The notes beneath the pieces are model-generated. The model was not told where the DNA came from. It saw nothing but the letters and a program-made list of their open reading frames with translations, and searched no databases. From positions 29,994,001 through 30,058,000 of the forward strand of contig NC_077240.1 in NCBI RefSeq assembly GCF_947179165.1: a stretch of 64,000 nucleotides of DNA. Reading direction: 5' to 3'. Made by a program: the position numbers and the translations under genes. Source of the DNA: Solanum dulcamara (taxonomy: Eukaryota > Streptophyta > Magnoliopsida > Solanales > Solanaceae). Below, piece by piece: positions 35,645 through 47,781 of this stretch. Position 1 is the first letter of the stretch. Each line of letters starts with the position of its first letter.

Positions 35645-37418
35645 TGTAATAACCTATTCCCGTCATTAGGTATAGGCCAATGGGGAAGGATTTCGATCTA
35701 AAAAACTTCGGATAGTAACTTCAGAAAATTTGAGCTTAGGCCACACTTAGATGAATTCTGAGTCAGGTGAAGTCTAGGGTGATCACGTAAATGATAAAAG
35801 GTCAAATCTATAATTTGATTAGACATACTGATAGCCAGGACAATACGAAGCATTTACGGCTTTGCAGAATCGCATTCGGGCGAGTAAAACTCGCGGAATC
35901 AAATTTGGCATGAATGATATAATTTTAATGCATCTTTGAAAAGGGTGTGTTGATAAATGGGGGCTTGGAGAACAAATTCTGAGCTCACTATTTTTGTATA
36001 TCCCACCAGAGCAAGATTATTCCCGCCAGAGAGGGATCTGTCCTGCTAGAGCAGGACAGTCGCGACTTAAGTCGTAAAAAAGACCAGAAATGGTCTTTAC
36101 TGCAATAATCAGTTTCTAAAACTCCAAGATGCGACCTAAGGCTATTTCCCACGGATTTCCATGCTTAATATAAGGTTTTTACTCCCTAGATTCATACTTT
36201 GATTCTTCAAAATGAGAAGTATGGGTGATAATTATTGTGGGAGGGTTTGAACTAAAAATCTATGGTGGAAAATAGACCTAGGGTAAGGTTAGAATCATGG
36301 TTTTGGCCTATGGAGTGAAATTGTGTTATATTTTCTAATAGTTAAGCCATTGTATTGATTCTTGATATGTATTTAATGTTTTCTATACCAAGAACGTGAA
36401 GAACGAATCCGAAAAGAGAAGGTTCTTGCATTGTAAGGTTGTAAAAGCTTGAATTTGAGGTAAGTAATCGTCTAGTTTCCCGTATGTGTTTTATATACTT
36501 TTAAAATTGCTTTATGATATGCATGTGAGTATATGAATAGGGAAACATGCTAGATTATGTGTGAAATGATCACTTGCCGGTCTGTTATTGTGATGAACCT
36601 GTTCTTGGTGGTATAAATGTTGTAAACATTAAATGTTCTTGTGATTGTGATATCTTGGGATCGGGTGTCACATTCCGACAAATAATTTAGATCGGGTGTC
36701 ATATTTAGACACGTATTTGGATCGAATGTCACATTCTGACATATATTAGATCAGATGTCACGTTTTGACACAAAGTTGACTATTTGTAGGTCCCTTGAGA
36801 GGACCCTTGTGTGAAATTATAGCATATGGAAGACTTGAGTTGTGATAATGAGATATTGTTGACTTATTCTGTATATGTATATGCTTATTGCGTTGAATTT
36901 ACTTGTCTATGATCCGCTTACTGGCTAACTGTGTGATCCTACTAGTACACCATTATTTTTTATAATAATACTACTCTTGCTCTACCTTTTTATTGAGTAC
37001 AGGGTATATTCAGCTGACTGCGGAGAGACCTCACTTAGAAGATTAAGCTTATTCGAGTTTAAAGGTGAGATGTTTGTTTCAAGCTGTCATGGACTCTTCC
37101 ATGTTCTAGACCATTTTCCAGGACTAAGACTTTAGTTTTATTATTATGTTTTTTTGTGGGAGTGCCTCCCTTTCCTTTTCAGATATTGTTAGAGTTTTGG
37201 TACGAACGACTTTCAGTTTCCTTTGGTGTTTCCGCACTTCTTGATTTTTTATCTTTTTTTTGAGTTTATGAGGACTCAGTCATTATTCTAATTTATATCC
37301 TGCTTCCGCATATCTAAGCTAGTGTATATATTTTGATTTTTATTATTGGGATGTTAGAATGGTTCTCCCACCGGAGAGTTAGAATGAGTGCCAGTCACGG
37401 TGGGTTGGAGTCGTGACA
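35645..37418 (+). repeat. Solo LTR B3 (family B)
   Basis: 1774 bases with TGTAATAACC..GTCGTGACA ends, flanked by ACATC at 35640-35644 and 37419-37423. No primer-binding site or coding sequence follows, so it is a solo LTR left by recombination between the two LTRs of a family B element. It matches the B1 and B2 LTRs in opposite orientation, including the GC-rich module (about 36005-36065) and the GTGACA-type minisatellite (about 36660-36775). The insertion site straddles the boundary between the 3' LTR of C and its internal region. Confidence 0.9.
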
Positions 37419-40400
37419 ACATCATCCACCACTAAAACTCGTGTTCTTCCTCGAACATAAAGTAAAAGAAAGAAGGATAATCGATGATACCAAGAGTCCG
37501 AGGCATAACCTCCAAGTTCGGTATTTGTATTTATAAATTGAACCCATCCTTAGACCATATCATCAGGATCAACTATCAGATTTGAACTTTTGAATCAAAA
37601 TTGAAAAATCTACAACCTAGGAGTGATTACCAAGCCACATGTTAATCCATGAATCAAACCTGAACCGAAACTCTCTAAATCGCAACACAACCATCAGAAT
37701 GAACTCTTTTCTCACATAACCATGAGAAGATTCTTAACTACTACCTGCTAAAACCCGAAGTAAATCCAAAACCAACCACCAAACATGCATAATGCACACA
37801 CCCATCACTAATCTTAGTTAAATTTCCTTTTCTTAACCTAATCCTTCAACGAGCTTTAGTTGCAAACACTTGATCTTTAGACAATGCATACTCTCTAGGA
37901 AGAACACAACTAATTTGATCCAAAGAAGAAGATGATCAAGTAATCACCTGATGAACAGTACATCCAAGCATACAAAACCTCTAATAATGCCGCCGAAAAA
38001 CTGGAACAGTAGCTGTGATTGTAGTCAATTCCCAAGTAGAAGAACTAGGACCAATGGTCCTACAAGTATCAAATCACACCTAGCTGAACATGTCCTCAAT
38101 GACAAGTTAAAAACCAAGGCTGTCGAGAAACTGCAATACATAAGGTAGCTCTTCTATAAGTTCTCTTAAGCAAGATGTCAATTGTAGAATTTCTGAAAAC
38201 CTTCAACTGCCACAAGGCAACACTAAATCCACCACATTTGAAATAACCAAAATTGTGTCAACATCTTACCCTACCAAAAAGGGTATGGAACAGTACATCC
38301 AATTCACTACTAGGAATCCATCTACGGAAGTAAAAACACACTATGAATCATAGACAGATAATCATACACTAAACTCTATCTGAAACAAGGTAGGTGGTCA
38401 CATAAGAATATACAGAACCGAAGTCGAATATCACAAGCTATTCCTTCCATATTGTCCATAACACACATCCCCATTCGCCTGACTCCACAATCAGCCAGCC
38501 TGGTCTCATAACAATCATAGACACACTCGATTTATCACCTTTCTCATACTCTCTACAATACTTCAGTGAAGCTAACACTACCAATACTACTAAAACATCA
38601 TAGTCACACCGGCCAGTTACTTTATTCTCAGAACGCCGCTAGTATCCAGGTTTTCTTAGCAACACATTTTTGTTCCCAAAATTTCAAACTATGGACATCT
38701 CTCTTCCCATTTAAGCATTCTATGACAAGTACGGATCTAAATCAATTGTTAAAACTCCAATTTTTTAATCTCATAGTACTTTTTCATTAAGATAAAATTA
38801 TTGAATCACGATCAATATCAATTCCACGCAATCTTACACTTACCTAATTTTAACTACTACTCAGCCATCATATACATCATGCCACACTTAAAGGAAGTCT
38901 TCCTCACCACGATAATTCTATATACTATGAACACATGACCCAATACCAAATGCTTGAACTCTTTGATGCACCAGACTCGTGTTCCTTTCCTTAACTCATA
39001 TATCATCCTTATTTTCTTAGCCAAGCATCCACAACATATTACCTTTTAACTTAAATCAAGCTTCTCAAATGAAAATTTCATTGCACTCTTTTACAACCAA
39101 AAGTAATAAACTCCACAACTCAAACCATGCACAAGTTTTTTCAAATGCTTGACATAATCAATCATTCCTTACCTTGCCAATTCATACCTTGACAAAAACC
39201 AACCACCACGAATGTAGATTTATGATGCAAAACTTGAAATTTTGATTTAAATCGTGTAAAGCAATCCCCTTATCAATCAACATTAGATCATACCTTGAAG
39301 ATTTTATGCAATCATATACCTTAGCTTATCATTAGACACTTATACGTCAATGTTACCCTGTTCCTCATTAGGAATCCAAATTGTGCTAGTAGTCAGACTC
39401 GAGACCACTATAGAACTTACCACAACTCTAAAACTGAATATCTATAGACTCCACTCTTGAAGCATGCTCAACCCGACTGATGAACACCAGATACTATTCC
39501 CATAATCAGAACAAGACGGATGAAGTCATGTGTTTTTGAACCCAACTTCTATATAATTATGCTACTCATCAAGTGGGATCAATCAAAATCTTAGATACTC
39601 GCAAGTTATCATTATCATATTGGATCCCCTTAATCAAAATCCATCACCACATAGTTACATCCTAATTAGAGTCCATCCCGAACTACTATTACCATGCTCA
39701 ACCACATTTTCCATCATCACAGAGTTAACCTTATAATCCATGTGATACCTTAAACTTTTTATACTATCTAATTCCGTGAATTAACTAATTCCCATATGTA
39801 TTCTCTTATTGGTACACTCATTTGTCTTCATGCAAGTATACTTGACAGAATTTTCTCCACCCATAAGATCCTTCTAATGTCAATTCACTCCTTTTTTCTC
39901 ATAAAAAACTCACCAATCCCTAATTAGATCCTAAAATACACGTCGCCATTCAAACACATTAATTCTTCACCAAGGATCCATCATTATAATTTTCCTTATA
40001 AACTATGCCTAACTCCAACATCCTTAGTAACAATTAGTTGATTTTTCAAATATGAATGCAACAACGAACTTCATTGCCCGAGTAGGTGAAACAACTGATA
40101 ATACCTCAATAGCTAGTATTCACACTTGCCAACCGATGTCTTTGTTCCCATATATCACTAGTACCATACCATGAGAGCCCGACAGATCTATCCCTAAAAT
40201 ACATCATACCCACAGGAGAGATCATTCCTACATAGTCTACATCTTTCTACCCATTACGTAACTGCCATACATTATCCAAATATTTCATTCTCCAACCAAA
40301 AATGATAGGCACCTTTTCGTAGGCCAAGTCAATTGTAGAAGCAATACAACCCATAACCTCACCCAAGTAAAAATAGGTATCACAGTAATAGACTTATCAT

Positions 40401-40486
40401 ACCTTTCTTGATATACACCCACTCTATAAAATCATCATAGAAATTTTGATCTCGATTGGCACAACATTATCATCATAATACAATAC
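37419..40486 (-). other. Internal region of element C, 3' side, non-coding
   Basis: About 3 kb with no gag-pol motif on either strand. At its left edge the minus strand reads TTCGAGGAAGAAC..AGTGGTGGATGATG, the same kind of wording as the polypurine-tract end of element D (TTCGAGGACGAATG..AAGGGGAGATAATG), so this is the internal 3' end adjoining the LTR. The region is interrupted at 40487 by element D and continues at 50108. The open frames at 37951-38148 and 38566-38790 on the plus strand look like chance. Confidence 0.6.
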
Positions 40487-42811
40487 TGTAACATCCCCTA
40501 AAAACGTTGTATACGATGTTTCAATTTTTGCCTAAACATGATACAGCCTCTGTATTTTGGTCATAACTTTTCATAGGAATATCCAAATTGAGTGATTCAA
40601 ATTTCTGAGTAACCACAAGATCATTACCTACAAATTTTATGAAGACCATATTTTAATATTCGGAGGTTAAGTAGGTCAAATAAATTAATCGTTGTAAGGT
40701 AGGATGTTGTGACGGAAATGAGTGTTTATAGAAGAAAAATCATATCTCACTGTAGGTTTATCTAAATTGGTTTATTATTGAACGCTATGAAACTAGACTT
40801 CCATATCTACAATTCTTATGAAGACACCAAATCCTAATAAGGAAGTTATCTTATTCAAACGTAGCTCCCAAAAAGAGTATTCTGTCAAAGATAACTCATT
40901 TCACCTACCATAGAAAGATCTAGATACATTTGACATCACTCATGACATAAATTGTCCTCCATTTAACATCATCCATGACATCAATATATTCCACTAAATT
41001 TTCAGATTTTTATTTATAATTATTTTATTTATTGTTAGGTCCTCTTTCCCACCTATAAATACCCACCTTATTTCCTCATTTTATTCATCAAGCTTTCTCA
41101 AGCAAATCTTCTCTCTATACACTTCTTTACACATTCTCAAATATAGTTTTAGTTCTTAGTAGTGAAGAAATACTATTCCGGTAATTCATATATTCCGGGT
41201 AGTACACAAAACGTTCCGGCAAGGAGAGAAGCTAGGACTCAAGAGTGGTCATTAAGTCTTCCGGTACCAACTAAAGCTTCGGTTTCCAGGTATGTAAGGT
41301 TTCAATGAGAGTATTTCTTCCACTCTCATGTCTAAATTATTTTGATTATATGATAAATTATATTTATTTTCTTTAAGCTCTACTCTAAGTTATGTGTGTG
41401 TTTATCCATGGGTTCTTCCACCATGTAGTCCAAAAACTCTTTCAATTAAATATCTTAATTTCAAGTAATATTTTCTTATGATAAATTCTTATTTTTACTT
41501 AATAGTATGAATCATGGTTAAACTAATGATTATTGCTCTATTTTGATGCAACATAATTTCTTATATATGAATTGATGGTTTACAAGTAATTCCGCTATTT
41601 ATCTATTTAAAAGTTCTTGAAATTCATGGTGGGTTGTTTAAAAGCATGATTTTTAATTAATGGATTTCAAAGTATTTATGTATATTTATTTACATACATA
41701 TTTGCAAGTTGAAGTGATTTGAACCCACCTAGTTTTACTATGTTTTTAATAAAGTTTGACTTGAAAGCTTTGACTCCAAATAAATGTTTATGAAAGCAAT
41801 ATCTATGATCAAAAAGGGAGTCTTATGAAATGAAAGAATGATGAAATGATATGAATGATGGATTATTTATGCAATAAGGACAATTCTTGCATATTTGAAT
41901 TATCAAATGTTTTAATGAGCTATTCTACCGAATATGATGTTTGAATTCTCAAGTTATATGCTATGAATATTTTGAAGTATTAAACTATTCCGTGGGATTG
42001 ACTTAGCACCGAATAAGGCATTGAGGTGGGATTCGGTAAGGGAATCCTAGTAGCAACCCCTTGTCTCATTAACTATGTGCCAACATAGGAGCCCTTGTAG
42101 GCTTAGGCTAATGGATCCATAAATAGCCCTTAAAGTTAAAGTTAAAGAAATGAATGAAGTTGACGGAGTTCTACCTGGCAAGTAGTCTCCCCGGCCAACG
42201 TAGGGGGTTATGTTGGATTCCATGTAATAGCTCGCATGGTCATAAATATCGGTTATGGTTAATTTCCCACAAAATGAATGTTTTAAAGGATATATATATG
42301 ATTTATTATGCATACATTAAATTATGTTCCATATTACATAAATGTTTTAATGTTTTCTCAATGTTCATGCATCCTTACATACTTAGTACATTCAAAGTAC
42401 TAACGCATACTCTTTTGCCTATATGATATCACCATGTAGGGATCAGTGCTCCTCCTCATTCTCCTCCACGTGGCTAGTTGATATTCCATTGAAGACTATT
42501 TTTGGTGAGTTCCCATATTTCGGGAACAATACTCCTTTATCTTTCTAGTTTATGATATGTTAAGATATTTTACTATGGAATTTCTTCTATTATGATTGAG
42601 GGTGAGCTAGGGACTTGTCTTAGCCCCGTTAAATCTAATAGTTAGAGGTATTATTGGACATATGTAAGTTGAAGATTTATTATGATTTCCGCTTGTTTAT
42701 TTATCATCATTACCTATGAAAGGCTAAAAGAATGCTAAGAGGCTTGTTTGAGGTACTTTCGGGTTCCTCATTCGCCATGTCACGTCTAGGCCCTAGGCTT
42801 GGGTCGTGACA
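40487..42811 (+). repeat. 5' LTR of element D
   Basis: 2325 bases, TGTAACATCCCC..GGGTCGTGACA. A TATAAATA box lies at 41054-41061 and is identical in the 3' LTR. The paired open frames at 42047-42313 (minus) and 42154-42426 (plus) recur in both LTRs only because the LTRs are nearly identical; they have no known domain. Confidence 0.97.
41054..41061 (+). promoter_or_regulatory. TATA box in 5' LTR of D
   Basis: TATAAATA in a CACC..ACCC context, about 570 bases into the LTR, followed by a CT-rich leader (ATCTTCTCTCTATACACTTC). It is a good candidate core promoter for the element's genomic RNA. The same box stands at 48349-48356 in the 3' LTR. Confidence 0.6.
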
Positions 42812-42814
42812 ACT

Positions 42815-42825
42815 TGGTATTAGAG
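42815..42825 (+). other. Primer-binding site of element D
   Basis: TTGGTATTAGAGCCC starts three bases after the LTR, differing by one base (C to T) from the initiator tRNA-Met type site. Confidence 0.85.
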
Positions 42826-43025
42826 CCCGAGGTTTTAAATGATCCTTGGAAGTCCAACATACCGCGTCGAATAGGTTTTTGTTCATGGTTGTGAAGCGCG
42901 CCACAATTATGAATAAGAGACTATGAGACGTTTAGGAAAATTTTCACTTCTTTCAAATTCATGTCGTGCCTTAGAGTGTCCTAAGCTTTCCTTTAACTAA
43001 CGACCCATTTTGTGTTCTCTAGATA

Positions 43026-46000
43026 ATGACTCGTGGAAGACCACCTCGAAGAGCAAGGGTTGATGATGAGGACCAAACTCCTCCGATTCCTAATGCCCAA
43101 CATCATGAGGACGGGGTAACCCGTGCCGAGTTTTGTAGTGTTATTACTTTGTTATCCCAAGTCGTAGCTAACCAAGGGAATCTAGGTGTTCCTCCTCCCC
43201 AAATGCAAAATGCAGCCTCTAGGATTCGGGATTTCTAAAGGATGAATCCACCCGAGTTCGATGGTTCTAAACTAGATGAGGACCCTATGGAGTTCATTAA
43301 TGAGGTGTACCGGATTGTGGCTATCATGGGTGTGCCACCAAATGAGAAGGACGAGCTAGTGGCCTATCAACTCAAAGGTGTGGCTCGAGTGTGGTACGAA
43401 TAATGGATTGTTGAGAGGGATGAACAAATAGGGTCGATAGGATGGGAAGAGTTCAAAGGTGCCTTCCTAGACCGCTTCTTCCTATTGGAGCTAAGGGAGG
43501 CCAAAATCCAAGAGTTTATCAACCTCCATCAAGGAAGTATGAGCGTGAGGGAGTATGCTCTCAAATTCACTAAGTTGTCAAAGTATGCTCCCTTCATGGT
43601 CTCCGAGCCAAGAGCTAGAATGAGTAAGTTTATTTCCGGTGTCTCAAGCTTGGTGTCCAAGGAGTGCAAAATGGCCATGTTGATCAAGGAGATGGACATC
43701 TCTCGGTTAATGACTTACGCAGAACAAATTGAAGAAGAGAAGCTTAGAGAGAGATCAAGAGGGTTCAAAAAGGCTAGAGTGGATGGTGGAGGGTTTAACC
43801 CTTAAAGGTCCGATCATGGAAACAATGGCAAAGGCCAAGGTGGGCAAAGATTTGTGGGACAAGGTTCCACCAATACTCCTCCTCCAAAGTTCAACAAGGA
43901 CAAGAGTGGTAAACCAATGATTCCAAGAGAGAATGTTGCTACTCAAACTTTCCCCACTTGCAAAAAGTGTGGAAGGACTCACAAAGGGGAATGCTTAGCC
44001 GGCTCCAATGCATGCTTTAAGTGTGGCAAGCTGGGCCACCATGCCAAGGATTGTAGAGATGGTGGTGGTGGTAGGACTCAAGGACAAATTGCTCATGGTC
44101 AACAAGTCCAAGGAGGTGTCCAACGCACCAACCGCTTTTATGCCTTGCATGGGAGACAAGAGGTTGAGGATACACCCAATGTCATTACCGGTATGTTAAA
44201 GATCTTTTCTTTTGATGTGTATGCACTATTAGATCCGGGTGCAAATTTATCTTTTGTTACTCCATTCCTTGCTAATAGATTTGATGTTTTACCTGAAATG
44301 TTATTAGAGCCCTATTTGGTGTCTACCCCCGTTGGTGAGTCAATTATTGCTAGAAAGGTCTATAGGGGTTGCCTTGTGTCTATCTTGCATAAAGTTATTC
44401 CTTGTGATCTTATTGAGCTTGACATGATAGATTTCGATGTCATTCTTGGGATGGATTGGTTACATGCATCTTATGCTTCCATAGATTGTAGGAATCGTCG
44501 AGTCAAATTCCAATTTCCAAATGAGCCTGTTATTGAATGGCAGGGTCATGATTCGGTGGTGAAGGGTCAGTTTATTTCTTATCTTAAGTCCCGCAAAATG
44601 ATTTCTAAGGGATGTATTTACCACATTGTGAGGGTTAGGGATGTCAACTCCAAAAGTCCTTCTCTTGAGTCAGTTCCTATAGTCAATGAATTCCCCGATG
44701 ACCTTCCTGGTGTCCCTCCCAAAAGGGAAGTTGATTTTGGTATCGATCTACTCCCTGATACCCAACCTATCTCTATTCCTCCTTACCGTATGGCCCCAGC
44801 AGAATTAAAAGAGTTGAAGGAACAGTTAAAGGACTTGTTAGAGAAGGGGTTCATAAGACCAAGTATTTCTCCATGGGGTGCTCCTGTTCTATTTGTGAGA
44901 AAGAAGGATGGTTCACTTCGAATGTGCATAGACTACCGGCAATTAAATAAGATGACCATTAAGAACAAGTACCCACTCCCTAGAATAGATGACTTGTTTG
45001 ATCAATTGCAAGGGGCAAGTCACTTCTCCAAGATCGACCTTCGGTCTGGCTATCACCAACTACGGGTAAAGGAGTATGACATTCCCAAAACAGCCTTCCG
45101 AACAAGGTATGGTCACTATGGGTTTGTGGTGATGAGTTTTGGGTTGACGAATGCACCGGCGGTGTTTATGGACTTGATGAATAGGGTGTTCAAACCTTAC
45201 CTTGATACCTTTGTAGTAGTCTTCATTGATGATATTTTAATTTACTCTCGGGGTGAGGAAGAACATAAAAATCACTTGAGAGTTGTGCTTCAAACATTGA
45301 GGGATAGACAATTATTTGCAAAATTTAGTAAGTGTGAATTTTGGTTAAAGGAGGTAGCATTTCTTGGTCATGTAGTATCCGGTGATGGAATCAAGGTTGA
45401 TCCTAAGAAAATAGAAGCAGTCAAAAATTGGCCTAGACCATTATCTCCTTCAGATATTAGGAGCTTCTTAGGTCTAGCCGGGTACTATAGAAGGTTCGTC
45501 AAAGGCTTTTCTTCCATCTCATCTCCTATGACAAAATTGACCCAAAAGAAATCCAAATTCATATGGACAGATGAGTGTGAGAAGAGTTTCCAGACCTTAA
45601 AAGATCGACTTACCTCTACTCCTATTTTAACTCTCCTAGAAGGATTAGAGGGGTTTGTAGTTTATTGTGATGCTTCAAAGATTGGTTTAGGTTGTGTATT
45701 AATGCAAAACGGCAAGGTCATAGCCTATGCTTCTAGGCAATTAAAGGTGCATGAGCGTAACTACCCTACCCATGACCTTGAATTGGCGGCCGTTGTTTTT
45801 GCTCTGAAGATTTGGAGGCATTACCTTTATGGGGTGCATGTGGATGTGTATACTGATCATAAGAGTCTTCAGTATGTGTTCACCCAAAAGGACCTTAACC
45901 TAAGGCAAAGGAGGTGGCTAGAACTCCTTAAGGACTATGACATGAGTGTGCACTATCATCCGGGTAAAGCTAATGTGGTTGTTGATGCACTTAGTAGAGT

Positions 46001-47579
46001 GTCTATGGGGAGTATGGCCCATGTGGATGAAAGTAAGAGGGAGTTGGTGAAAGATGTTCACCGATTGGCTAGATTAGGGGTGAAGTTGTGTGTTACTAAT
46101 GATGGGGGTATGGTTGTTCAAAATAGGTTTGCATCCTCTTTGGTGGTGGATGTTAAATCCAAGCAAGATCTTGACCCAAAGTTTATCGAGTTAAAGAAGT
46201 TGGTAAAGGAAAAGAAGATAGAGGTCTTTTCCCAAGGGGGAGATGGGGTACTGTACTATCAAGGTCGGATATGTGTTCCAAATATTGATGGCTTAAGGAG
46301 TTTGATCATGATGGAGGCTCATAATTCTACATACTCCATTCATCCCGGTTCAACGAAAATGTATCGAGACTTAAAGGAGTTGTATTGGTGGGGTGGCATG
46401 AAGAAGGACATAGCAAGGTTTGTGTCCGAATGTACGAATTGCCAACAAGTGAAGGCCGAACATCAAAGGCCGGGTGGCCTAGCCCAAGACATTGAAATCC
46501 CAACTTGAAAGTGGGAAGATGTGAATATGGATTTTGTAGTGGGTCTGCCTCATACCCGGAAGCGTCATGACTCAATTTGGGTAATTGTTGATAGAATGAC
46601 TAAGTCAGCTCACTTCCTACCGATTAAAACTTCCTATAGTGCCGAAGACTATGCCAAGTTGTATATTCGGGAGTTGGTGAGGTTGCATGGTGTGCCATTA
46701 TCCATTATTTCGGATCGTGGTACCCAATTCACTTCTCACTTCTGGAGATCATTTCAAAAAGGCCTCGGTACTAAGGTAAAGTTGAGCACAGCATTCCATC
46801 CTCAAACGGATGGGCAAGCCGAAAGGACGATTCAAACACTAGAGGATATGTTAAGGGCTTGTGTGTTGGAGTTTAAAGGGAATTGGGATGATCATCTACC
46901 TCATATCGAGTTTGCCTATAATAATAGTTACCACTCAAGTATTGAGATGGCACCGTTTGAGGCTTTGTATGGGAGACGATGTAGATCACCGGTTGGTTGG
47001 TTCGAAGTAGGTGAGATGACCTTGTTGGGCTCCGATTTGGTACTTGATGCTTTAGAGAAGGTGAAGATCATTAGAGAAAGGTTGAAGACGGCTCAAAGTC
47101 GTCAAAAGTCCTATTCTGACACTAGAAGAAGGGATCTTGAGTTTAATGTGGATGATTGGGTGTATCTGAAGGTTTCACCCATGAAAGGTGTGGTTCGATT
47201 TGGTAAGAAAGGAAAATTGAGCCCTAGATATGTAGGGCCTTATAGAATCATGAGACGTGTTGGTAAGGTTGCATATGAGTTGGAATTACCATTGAAAATG
47301 GCCATGGTTCATCCGGTGTTTCACGTGTCTATGTTGAAAAAATATGTGGGTGATCCTAGTTCCATTGTACCTATGGGAGTAGTGAATATTGAAGAAAACT
47401 TGACCTATGAAGAAGTTCCTGTGGAAATTTTGGACCGGCAAGTTAAGAGATTGAGGAACAAAGAAATTGCATCTGTTAAAGTCCTTTGGAGGAATCAACA
47501 AATAGAAAGTGCAACATGGGAAGCGGAAGCGGATATGATTAAGAGATACCCTCATCTTTTCCCCTCTACCCAAACCTAA
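43026..47579 (+). pseudogene. Element D gag-pol polyprotein, four in-frame stops
   Basis: A single frame of 1517 codons begins MTRGRPPRRARVDDEDQTPP. Gag core: EFINEVYRIVAIMG, KGVARVWYE, YALKFTKLSKYAP. Zinc knuckle [14 protein letters not shown] (codons ~330-343). Protease [10 protein letters not shown] (catalytic Asp at 44232, DPGA rather than DSGA). RT with [10 protein letters not shown] and [13 protein letters not shown]. RNase H with YCDAS, ELAAV, TDHKSL, DALSR. Integrase HHCC with YWWGGMKKD and CTNCQQVK, then SDRGTQF and GQAERTI for the DDE core. The end, with LDRQVKRLRNKEIASVKVLW and ATWEAE, resembles the chromodomain region of Tekay elements. Stops at 43236, 43401, 43803 and 46506 interrupt the frame; the last sits where Trp is expected. 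There are no frameshifts. The protein would have made the particle, copied the RNA and integrated it. Confidence 0.95.
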
Positions 47580-47768
47580 GGTATTAAGTTGTCCTTGCTC
47601 AATTACTTGAAATCCTTATATTTCAACTTTTTTTGTTATATGCTTGCAAAATTATAAAATATATTTTAAACGATATTTTAAATTACACTGTTGCATTAAT
47701 GATAGGTTGTTTGTTAACACTCTACTCTACTCAAGCTAAGTCTTTTCTCATTCGAGGACGAATGTTCC

Positions 47769-47781
47769 CAAGGGGAGATAA
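47769..47781 (+). other. Polypurine tract of element D
   Basis: CAAGGGGAGATAA directly precedes the 3' LTR start at 47782 and would prime plus-strand DNA synthesis. The 190 bases between the end of pol and this tract include TTCGAGGACGAATG, a wording shared with element C's 3' end. Confidence 0.8.

Noticed and set aside
42047..42426. Overlapping frames of 88 and 90 codons, repeated exactly at 49343-49722
   Set aside because: The repetition is due to the near-identical LTRs of element D and is not evidence of selection on a protein.
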